DNA of 5,110 nt from positions 1,186 through 6,295 of the forward strand of contig DNHH01000003.1 of assembly GCA_003485955.1 (NCBI GenBank), given 5' to 3'. Positions 1-5,110 of this stretch are shown in pieces. Within the stretch, counting starts at the first letter, position 1, and each line of letters begins with the position of its first letter. The notes beneath the pieces were generated by a model. The model had not been told where the DNA came from. It did no database searches and was given only the letters and a program-made list of their open reading frames with translations. The DNA comes from Opitutia bacterium. GTDB lineage: Bacteria; Verrucomicrobiota; Verrucomicrobiia; Opitutales; UBA953. The translations under genes and the position numbers were made by a program.

Positions 1-919
1 GGAAGAAGGGCTGCTCGAGCAGGCAACGTTCGGAGAGGAACTTGTCGACGCGACCAGACTTGATCTTTTCCATGTTGGCGAGCTGACCTTGCTTACGTGC
101 TTCCGAGGCCTTGGCAGCTTTTTCGGAATTCACGATACGCTTCTCGAGCTCAGCAACAATCGCAGGATCATTAGCGCCGGCTTTTTGTTCAGCGAGCTGA
201 CCTTTGTAGTCTTCGGTAATGCGTTGAGCTTCGGCGATCGCTTTATCGGCTTCCGACTTGGTGAATTCCTCGGCAACGACGCGCTCCTTATCGAGGCGAT
301 CAGCGGGAACTTCATCACGGCGGAGGTACTCAGCGCTATTGGCGACAACCTGCATGGCAAGCTGACGGCCAAAGTCGGAGAGACCAGCGTTGGTTGCGGC
401 ACCACCTTGAGCGTTCAGCTCGAGGACGACGGCAATCTTACTGCCATTGTGCACATAGGTGGAAAAACGATTTCCGGTGGCGGCCTTGAGCGTGAGACTG
501 CGGGCTACCTTTAAGTTTTCACCCAGCTTGGTGACTTGCTCGGTGAGGTAGTCATTCACTTTACCACCCTTGTGGAAGGCTTGTTCGAGAAGGTTCTCGT
601 GGCCGTGCTTTTCAACCTGGGCAAGCAGGTCATTGGCGAGAGCGATAAAGGCATCGTTCTTGGCCACGAAGTCAGTTTCGCAGTTCAACTCAAGAACAGT
701 GGCGCTCGCAGCGTCCGCTGAGAGACGGACGACGAGGATACCTTCGTTGGCAGAGCGGCCAGCCTTCTTGTCGCGGGTAGCAATACCTTTGATGCGAAGG
801 ATTTCGACAGCTTTGTCCATGTCGCCGGCGGCTTCCGTGAGAGCCTTCTTGCAGTCCATGAGACCTGCGCCCGTACGGGAACGCAGCTCATTGACCGTTT
901 GTGCGGTAATGGCAGACAT
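1..919 (-). CDS. tsf: Elongation factor Ts (EF-Ts), C-terminus cut off by the window edge
   Basis: EF-Ts is the cytoplasmic guanine-nucleotide exchange factor that regenerates EF-Tu-GTP during translation. I read 306 residues from an ATG with its first base at 919; the frame is open to position 1. The N-terminal UBA-like helices carry RTGAGLMDCKKAL (residues 15-27), and the EF-Tu-contacting core carries ETDFVAKND (81-89); both are family signatures. Near the edge, SGRVDKF (288-294) and CLLEQPF (299-305) match the conserved C-terminal part, so probably only some tens of residues are missing. The stretch between VPADRLDKER (204-213) and MEKI (283-286) is about 70 residues, far longer than I recall for this region in most EF-Ts proteins, and is rich in Ala, Glu, Lys and Gln, suggesting an enlarged coiled coil. 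It follows rpsB after 8 bp with no terminator, so co-transcription is expected. No clear Shine-Dalgarno precedes the ATG, which suggests translational coupling to rpsB. Confidence 0.97.
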   Translation of the reverse strand, partial: MSAITAQTVNELRSRTGAGLMDCKKALTEAAGDMDKAVEILRIKGIATRDKKAGRSANEGILVVRLSADAASATVLELNCETDFVAKNDAFIALANDLLAQVEKHGHENLLEQAFHKGGKVNDYLTEQVTKLGENLKVARSLTLKAATGNRFSTYVHNGSKIAVVLELNAQGGAATNAGLSDFGRQLAMQVVANSAEYLRRDEVPADRLDKERVVAEEFTKSEADKAIAEAQRITEDYKGQLAEQKAGANDPAIVAELEKRIVNSEKAAKASEARKQGQLANMEKIKSGRVDKFLSERCLLEQPFF

Positions 920-927
920 CGTAAAAA

Positions 928-1800
928 TTACTTAGAGGTCTTGCGAGGAGCGCGACGGGGCTTTGCACCGCCTACAGGGCCATCTTCTAAAGGCTCAGGG
1001 CCGGCAGCATCGACAGCTTGCTGAAGGTCAGCCGAGATGGTGACTTCAGGTTGGCTGGAGTCGCCAACTTCGGTACGTGCGACGCTTGAGACAGCCTTAC
1101 GAGGGGCTTGCTCTTTGGAGCGACGAGCGAGACCGGATTGGATAGCTTGAGTGATGACTTCTACAACGATACGGATCGACTTGGTAGCGTCGTCATTGCC
1201 CGGAATCGGGTAGGTGCAACGGCTAGGGTCGGAATTGGTATCGCAGAGACCGATTACAGGGATGTTGAGGCGGTTAGCTTCGTGAACAGCAATCTCTTCG
1301 AGTTTAGTGTCGATGACGAAGAGCGCACCTGGGTGGCTGCGGAATTCGAGGAGGCCTTCGAAGTTGCGATTCATGCGAAGCATTTCGCGCTTCACGGCAG
1401 CCGCTTCCTTCTTGTGCATCTTGGCGAGCGAACCGTCGCGCTCCATGACGAGGTACTTGCGGTACGTGTCGAGGGAGACCTTCACAGTTGCGAAGTTGGT
1501 CATGGTGCCGCCGAGCCAGCGAGTGACTGCGAAAGGCATGTTGGTGGATTTCGCCGCTTCGCGAACGAGATCCTGAGCTTGTGGCTTGGTGGAGACGAAG
1601 AGGACGTCTTTGCCAGAAGCAACAATCTCCTCAATCGCCGCAGCTGCCTTTTCGAGGCAGGCGTGGGTTTTCTCCAAATCAATAATGGAGATTCCGTTCC
1701 GATGGTCGAAGACGTACGGGCGGGAGCGTGGATTCCAGCGACGCGTTTGGTGTCCGAAGTGGACGCCGGCATCGAGGAGGTCTTTAACAGTGATGTTCAT
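928..1800 (-). CDS. rpsB: 30S ribosomal protein S2
   Basis: S2 is a structural protein of the small ribosomal subunit that binds late in assembly, near S1. The 290-residue product starts MNITVKDLLDAGVHFGHQ and continues with TRRWNP (19-24), NGISIIDLEKT (35-45), VLFVSTKPQAQ (66-76), RWLGGTMTNF (94-103), ALFVID (159-164) and IPVIGLCDTNSDP (180-192) followed by IPGNDDA (199-205), all in the order and spacing of S2. The frame is open 30 codons further up to a TTG at 1890, but S2 proteins begin at this MN-V-DLL-AGVHFGHQ block, so I chose the ATG at 1800. After about residue 228, where the S2 fold normally ends (E. coli S2 is 241 residues), there is a 60-residue tail: a polar, Ala/Glu/Pro-rich part and a basic end PRRAPRKTSK. 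It is the first gene of the rpsB-tsf operon and is divergent from waaA. Confidence 0.98.
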   Translation of the reverse strand: MNITVKDLLDAGVHFGHQTRRWNPRSRPYVFDHRNGISIIDLEKTHACLEKAAAAIEEIVASGKDVLFVSTKPQAQDLVREAAKSTNMPFAVTRWLGGTMTNFATVKVSLDTYRKYLVMERDGSLAKMHKKEAAAVKREMLRMNRNFEGLLEFRSHPGALFVIDTKLEEIAVHEANRLNIPVIGLCDTNSDPSRCTYPIPGNDDATKSIRIVVEVITQAIQSGLARRSKEQAPRKAVSSVARTEVGDSSQPEVTISADLQQAVDAAGPEPLEDGPVGGAKPRRAPRKTSK

Positions 1801-2033
1801 GTATTTTGTGGGCTTCTTTATTTTTCGCCGGCCGGACGGGAAAAACTTCAGAATCTTATAACCGACAGTTTTGGGTTTTGCCCCATCCAAACCCGGCAGG
1901 TTCAGTGGGAGTTGAACGGTCTTTCAACCTTACCAACGGCCTCCAGGCAAGTGGAAAAGATAGGGTCAAATACCCCCTCTGCCCGCATTAAAGGCTGACA
2001 GGAAGGCCAGGGTTAGGCAGGTTGGGGTCTCCG
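1801..2033. other. Divergent intergenic region between rpsB and waaA
   Basis: This gap must hold the promoters of both the S2/EF-Ts operon (minus strand) and waaA (plus strand), since the genes are head to head. I found no pair of -35 and -10 boxes with good spacing in either direction. The best single box on the minus strand is TATAAG at 1860-1855; its only TTG-type partner, TTGGAT at 1890-1885, lies 24 bp away, too far for a standard sigma-70 promoter. Short inverted repeats are present: GGGTTT/AAACCC at 1873-1894 (10-nt loop), GTTGAA/TTCAAC at 1911-1928 (6-nt loop) and a longer one at 1821-1845, listed separately. No small gene, tRNA or convincing terminator was seen. Confidence 0.6.
1821..1845 (-). 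promoter_or_regulatory. Possible hairpin in the rpsB 5' leader
   Basis: Read on the minus strand, TTTTTCCCG pairs with CGG-C-GAAAAA around the loop TCCGGC, giving a 9-bp stem with one bulged base. An 8-bp palindrome CCGGCCGG sits across the loop and 3' arm (1828-1835), allowing alternative folds or loop-loop contact. The structure ends 20 nt before the rpsB ATG, so it would lie in the leader if transcription starts upstream of it. S2 is known to repress its own operon through the leader in some bacteria, so a regulatory role is plausible, but I do not recognise this as a known rpsB leader class. The A/T end pairs are weak and chance is a real alternative. Confidence 0.3.
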
Positions 2034-3332
2034 ATGTTGTGGGCTTACCGCGTCCTCTTCCTTCCGCTGCTCTTGCTGGCCTCGCCTTACTATGTGTGGC
2101 GAATGCTGCGCAGGGGTGGCTATGCCAAGGGATTTAGCCAGCGCCTAGGGCTTTTCCCTGCCCTGCCGGCTAAACGCCCAGGCTTCACCCGTATCTGGAT
2201 TCAGGCGGTCTCTGTGGGCGAGGTAGAAGCCATCGGCCCCCTACTCACCCGGCTTCACCAATCTGGCCGTGTCGAAGTTGTCTTAACCACAACCACGAGT
2301 ACTGGGCATCGCCTCGCTGTCCAAAGACACTCGGCACTTTGTTTATCGATTGGACACTTCCCTCTGGATTTCTGGCCCTGCTCGGCAGCCGCTTGGCGAC
2401 GTATCCAACCCGATCACATCGTCTTAACGGAAGGCGAACTTTGGCCTGAACATTTACTCGGCCAAGCGCATCGTCGCGGTATCCCCGCTTACTTAATTAA
2501 TGCGCGGATGTCGGATAAATCTTTTGCGCGACACCAAGTGATTACGTTTATCACCCAAAAATTACTCGGTGTGTTTAAGTGGATTGGCGCGGGGAGCGAA
2601 CTCGATGCTGAGCGTTTGTGCGAACTCGGTTACCCCGCAGATCGCCTTCAGGTTATGGGTAATCTGAAATTTGATGTCGCCGCTGGTACCGTATTATCCG
2701 AACAGGAACGCCATAAACTACGAACGGAACTTGGTTTTGGTGATAACCCTTCAGCAGTCATCCTCTTAGGCTCATCCACTTGGTCAGGTGAAGAAAGTTT
2801 GCTCATCAAGCTTGTCGGAGAAATGCGCAATGAGGGTAACGATGTGCGTTTATTGCTCGTGCCTCGTCACGTTGAACGTCGCGAAGCTGTCCGCCGCGAG
2901 CTCGTGGCCGCTGGCATACCTTTTCATCAGCGCTCGTCAGCTGGACCAGTCGCTCAACCTGGTACCGTGATTCATTTCGCTGACACCACCGGAGAACTCA
3001 GTCAACTGACACGCGCAGCGGACTTAGCTTTCACCGGGAAAAGTTTGGCTCCGCACGAGGGTGGACAAACCCCTGTGGAGTGTGCCGCCGCTGGCATCGC
3101 CCTCGTCTACGGCCCACACATGAGCAATTTCCGTTCGATGTGTGCCGGTCTCGAAAAATCTGGAGCAGCACTCTGTGCGGATAACGCAGAGAGTGTTGCA
3201 CGTATTTTAAAACGCCTCATTCACGAACACGCTGAACGCCGCAAAATGGGCGAAGCCGGAAACGCTTGGCATACGTCGAATCGCGGCGCCAGCGAGCGGA
3301 CCGCGGAGCAACTGTTGCGTCAGTTCCGGTAA
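2034..3332 (+). CDS. waaA: 3-deoxy-D-manno-octulosonic acid (Kdo) transferase, GT30 family
   Basis: WaaA (KdtA) transfers Kdo from CMP-Kdo to the lipid A precursor on the cytoplasmic face of the inner membrane, the first step of LPS inner-core synthesis. The 432-residue length fits the family. It begins MLWAYRVLFLPLLLLAS: the MLW-YR start and the hydrophobic segment (about 5-20) are typical of the membrane anchor. This ATG is preferred over a TTG 12 bp upstream (2022). The N-terminal domain has AVSVGEVEA (58-66), whose Glu63 aligns with the proposed catalytic base, then TTTTSTGH (85-92), the ELWP region (135-138) and LINARMSDKSF (154-164). The C-terminal CMP-Kdo-binding domain has GSSTWSGEE (246-254), LLVPRHVERR (274-283), FADTTGEL (315-322), the SLAPHEGGQTPVE block (337-349) and GPHMSNF (360-366). 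The gene is divergent from rpsB and its 3' end overlaps trpD by 13 bp. The number of Kdo residues added cannot be told from sequence. Confidence 0.95.
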   Translation: MLWAYRVLFLPLLLLASPYYVWRMLRRGGYAKGFSQRLGLFPALPAKRPGFTRIWIQAVSVGEVEAIGPLLTRLHQSGRVEVVLTTTTSTGHRLAVQRHSALCLSIGHFPLDFWPCSAAAWRRIQPDHIVLTEGELWPEHLLGQAHRRGIPAYLINARMSDKSFARHQVITFITQKLLGVFKWIGAGSELDAERLCELGYPADRLQVMGNLKFDVAAGTVLSEQERHKLRTELGFGDNPSAVILLGSSTWSGEESLLIKLVGEMRNEGNDVRLLLVPRHVERREAVRRELVAAGIPFHQRSSAGPVAQPGTVIHFADTTGELSQLTRAADLAFTGKSLAPHEGGQTPVECAAAGIALVYGPHMSNFRSMCAGLEKSGAALCADNAESVARILKRLIHEHAERRKMGEAGNAWHTSNRGASERTAEQLLRQFR

Positions 3333-4360
3333 AGGTCGCGAATGTTTCGCAAAGTCTCACGCACGGTGCCCTCAGCAGCAAGTTGACGGGCACGGGTGGC
3401 GCCGGCCTCGACGGTCGCAGATACGCCTGCAACCCAAAGTGCCGTACCGGCACTTAAGTAAACGGTGTCGGTTAGGCCTTCATCGGTACCACCCATTAAG
3501 AGGTCACCAAAGGTCGCAAAGTTTTGTTCAGCGGTACCACCGACGAGTACTTTGGGGTCGCACGTTGCAAATCCATGGTCACCGGGCAACCAAGTAGCGT
3601 TGATCGCGCGAAGTTCGCCCACGCCACGCACTCGGGTCGGACCGGCGGTGGTTAACTCATCCATCCCTTCGCCAACTTTTCCATGGACGACGACACCGCG
3701 GCGTACACCGAGTGATTCGAGTGCTCCTGCGACCGGTTCGACCCAGCGCTCAGCGTAGACCCCAACCATCATATGGGCGGGGTGGCCTGGATTGATGAGT
3801 GGACCGAGAATATTAAAGATAGATTTATGTCCACCTTCGGCGAGACGCTTACGGGCTGCACCCACAGCACGGAAGGCTGGGTGGAAGGCGGGCGCAAAGA
3901 AGTAGCAGAAATTAGTTTCGCGCAGTGAGCGCAACAGTGTGGCGTCATCTGCTTCGAGGTTCACACCCATCACGGCTAAGAAATCTGCGCTGCCGGATTT
4001 GGAAGTGATCGAACGGTTACCGTGTTTCATCACGGGCACACCGGCTGCAGCGACGATAAGCGAGCTGGCGGTAGAAATATTAAAGCTGCCAGAGCGATCG
4101 CCACCAGTTCCAACGACGTCAATCGCGCGAGCAGGTAAATCACCGAGGTCGATTGTGCGGGCCATCTTGCGATAGGTCTCCGCAAAGGCGGCGACGACTT
4201 CGGCAGTCTCGCCTGACTGCGCAAGAGCGAGGAGGTAATTTACTTTATCGTCGTCGGCGACGTTGGCATCGGCGATGAGTCGCGCAGCGGCACGGGCGGC
4301 CTCAGCGCCCGGAGGCGAACTGGGGCGGAGCTCCGCGGTCAGCTGGGTCAGGGTTACCAT
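3320..4360 (-). CDS. trpD: Anthranilate phosphoribosyltransferase
   Basis: TrpD joins anthranilate and PRPP to give phosphoribosyl-anthranilate, the second step of tryptophan synthesis from chorismate. The 346-residue product has the family layout: a small helical N-terminal domain (about 1-70), then the PRPP/metal-binding domain with GTGGD (84-88), NISTAS (94-99), KHGNRSITSKSGSADFL (112-128), FFAPAFHPAFR (154-164), IFNILGPLINP (181-191) and VVVHGKVGEGMDEL (223-236). The Asp-Glu pair 234-235 corresponds to the metal-binding residues. The frame is open to an ATG at 4450, but that 30-residue extension has no counterpart I know of in TrpD, and the ATG at 4360 gives a normal N-terminus. No Shine-Dalgarno is seen; instead a hairpin arm abuts the start codon. 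No other trp gene lies in the window, so it appears separate from a trp operon on the waaA side. It stops with TGA inside the last codons of waaA. Confidence 0.97.
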   Translation of the reverse strand: MVTLTQLTAELRPSSPPGAEAARAAARLIADANVADDDKVNYLLALAQSGETAEVVAAFAETYRKMARTIDLGDLPARAIDVVGTGGDRSGSFNISTASSLIVAAAGVPVMKHGNRSITSKSGSADFLAVMGVNLEADDATLLRSLRETNFCYFFAPAFHPAFRAVGAARKRLAEGGHKSIFNILGPLINPGHPAHMMVGVYAERWVEPVAGALESLGVRRGVVVHGKVGEGMDELTTAGPTRVRGVGELRAINATWLPGDHGFATCDPKVLVGGTAEQNFATFGDLLMGGTDEGLTDTVYLSAGTALWVAGVSATVEAGATRARQLAAEGTVRETLRNIRDLYRN

Positions 4361-4393
4361 GGCTTGATTAAGCCCAAGCCAAGGCGGTTGGCT
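4361..4393 (-). promoter_or_regulatory. Overlapping, mutually exclusive hairpins in front of trpD
   Basis: On the minus strand AGCCAA (4393-4388) pairs perfectly with TTGGCT (4382-4377) around a 5-nt loop CCGCC. Directly following, GGCTTG (4380-4375) pairs perfectly with CAAGCC (4366-4361) around an 8-nt loop. The two stems share the bases GGCT at 4380-4377, so an RNA could form only one at a time. The second stem ends immediately before the trpD ATG at 4360 and would hide the ribosome-binding region. This layout resembles a translational switch, but each stem is only 6 bp. As DNA, the same repeats could instead be a regulator-binding site between trpD and the divergent gene at 4449. No leader peptide rich in Trp codons and no known tryptophan regulatory motif was recognised. 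Confidence 0.3.
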
Positions 4394-4448
4394 CAAGGAT
4401 AATGCGACTTCCGCTTGCGAACTGCCGTCCAACGGGCATTTTAAACCC

Positions 4449-5081
4449 ATGCACGACGAGGACCAGCCTCAGGGTGATGCCGAAAACTCCGGGCAAGCGC
4501 CTTGGAGCGAATCGGATTGGACGGCTTACCTGAAACGTCAGGAGCTGGAAGTCGCCCGATTTTTGTCGATCTACAACGAGGTCAAAGCCCTGCCCGACCG
4601 CTTAGACACCTGTGCACGTCGTATGGGTTGGGAGCCCAACGAATGGTCACCGGGAACGGAGATCATTGATATCGAGTTCGACCCAGAAGTTCCTCAGGAC
4701 CTCCCCTACTGCATTCATCAACACCCGGTGTTTATTGTCGGCCGTGCCTTAAGCATCCAAGCATCGACGAGCTTCCGCAGCCTATTACGCGATTCAGGTA
4801 AAGCCGTGGAACCCCTGCTCGCAGCAGAGCTGATGCTCTCACTTTGGGAAGTCCACCAACAAATCATTCTCGCCGTCAATGCAACAGACACGGGCGACCT
4901 TTCGCTCACGGTCGTCCACATGAAGCGCGCCCTGACGTCACTCAATACTACTTTGGGTTTACTCCAATCCGTCCCGACCGAAGCGCGTATGAGCGCCATG
5001 GGATCTTTTGAAGACACCGAATCGACCCTCTTTGACTTACGCGAAATTTGCCTGCGGGTGATGTCGGATTGTCGGTGGTAA
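4449..5081 (+). CDS. Unrecognised 210-residue soluble, acidic protein
   Basis: I do not recognise a family. The coding call rests on a complete 210-codon frame that is the only substantial plus-strand frame here, on the lack of a better minus-strand alternative, and on the tight packing with its neighbours. The protein opens with about 22 acidic, polar, probably disordered residues (MHDEDQPQGDAENSG). A charged, likely helical segment follows (about 24-60, including YLKRQELEVARFLSIYNEVK), then an acidic loop with two Trp (61-85), a short hydrophobic stretch HPVFIVGRALSIQ (92-104), and likely helices at about 120-147, 150-173 and 190-207. There is no signal peptide, no membrane segment and no recognised metal-binding or catalytic motif; four Cys are scattered (55, 88, 201, 208). 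The start at 4449 lacks a Shine-Dalgarno. Its stop overlaps a following ATG (TAATG), suggesting co-translation with a downstream gene. It may be a lineage-restricted protein. Confidence 0.75.
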   Translation: MHDEDQPQGDAENSGQAPWSESDWTAYLKRQELEVARFLSIYNEVKALPDRLDTCARRMGWEPNEWSPGTEIIDIEFDPEVPQDLPYCIHQHPVFIVGRALSIQASTSFRSLLRDSGKAVEPLLAAELMLSLWEVHQQIILAVNATDTGDLSLTVVHMKRALTSLNTTLGLLQSVPTEARMSAMGSFEDTESTLFDLREICLRVMSDCRW

Positions 5082-5110
5082 TGGCCGCGTACGCGGAGCA
5101 GGAAGGGGCA
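5081..5110 (+). CDS. Possible start of a downstream gene, cut off by the window edge
   Basis: The stop codon at 5079-5081 shares its last A with an ATG at 5081-5083 (TAATG), a common arrangement for translationally coupled genes. The frame stays open for all 10 codons to the edge (MAAYAEQEGA). This is too short to judge a family. A perfect 12-bp palindrome, CCGCGTACGCGG, lies inside it at 5085-5096, and AGGAAGG at 5100-5106 looks like a Shine-Dalgarno, so the true next gene could instead start just beyond the edge. Confidence 0.3.
   Translation, partial: MAAYAEQEGA

Noticed and set aside
89..514. A 141-codon plus-strand frame opposite tsf
   Set aside because: The minus strand encodes EF-Ts signatures throughout; this frame is its complement read in a chance open phase.
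1801..1890. A 30-residue N-terminal extension of S2 from a TTG
   Set aside because: S2 proteins start at the MNITVKDLL block; the extension is Lys/Pro-rich non-conserved sequence covering the likely leader hairpin.
1855..1890. Sigma-70 promoter TTGGAT ... TATAAG for rpsB
   Set aside because: The spacing is 24 bp, well beyond the usual 16-18, so only the -10-like box can be noted.
1873..1894. GGGTTT/AAACCC inverted repeat as a terminator
   Set aside because: It has a 6-bp stem with a 10-nt loop and no T-run after it, and no gene ends nearby, since both flanking genes start here.
1108..1998. A 296-codon plus-strand frame opposite rpsB
   Set aside because: It is antisense to an unmistakable S2 gene and its translation shows no family features; long shadow frames are common in GC-rich coding DNA.
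2016..2023. GGCAGGTT repeated at 1895-1902 and 2016-2023
   Set aside because: An 8-base repeat in a 230-bp region of biased composition can arise by chance and has no further context.
4361..4450. A 30-residue N-terminal extension of TrpD, or a Trp leader peptide
   Set aside because: It contains a single Trp codon, has no internal stop before trpD, and does not resemble TrpD N-termini or trp attenuator leaders.
5085..5096. A 12-bp perfect palindrome CCGCGTACGCGG after the unknown gene
   Set aside because: Without a loop or T-tract it is not a terminator, and it lies in a possible coding start; a single short GC-rich palindrome is weak evidence of a binding site.

Overview
This window looks like an ordinary chromosomal stretch of a Gram-negative bacterium. 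A Kdo transferase gene implies lipopolysaccharide and an outer membrane. Several sequence details, recalled rather than searched, resemble Verrucomicrobiota of the class Opitutae: the S2 N-terminus that begins MNITVKDLLDAGVHFGHQ, the Kdo transferase variants EGELWP and GGQTPVE, and generally poor Shine-Dalgarno sequences. The lineage call is an inference of moderate confidence.

Layout. Positions 1-1800 on the minus strand hold the rpsB-tsf operon: ribosomal protein S2, then, 8 bp downstream, elongation factor Ts, whose last residues lie beyond the left edge. Positions 1801-2033 are a divergent intergenic region with a possible rpsB leader hairpin. Positions 2034-3332 on the plus strand hold waaA (kdtA), the Kdo transferase of lipid A/LPS synthesis. 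Positions 3320-4360 on the minus strand hold trpD, anthranilate phosphoribosyltransferase, convergent with waaA and sharing 13 bp with it. Positions 4361-4448 are a second divergent gap, with two overlapping inverted repeats right at the trpD start. Positions 4449-5081 on the plus strand hold a 210-residue protein I do not recognise. A reading frame beginning in a TAATG overlap at 5081 runs off the right edge.

Apart from the S2/EF-Ts translation operon, the genes do not form one functional unit. They are housekeeping genes (translation, LPS core, tryptophan synthesis) on alternating strands. No mobile element, tRNA, rRNA, CRISPR array or defence-like module was seen, and I found no convincing undescribed system.

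The points most worth a second look are a long charged helical insertion in EF-Ts, a C-terminal extension of S2, the two mutually exclusive hairpins before trpD, the 13-bp convergent overlap, and the unrecognised 210-residue protein.
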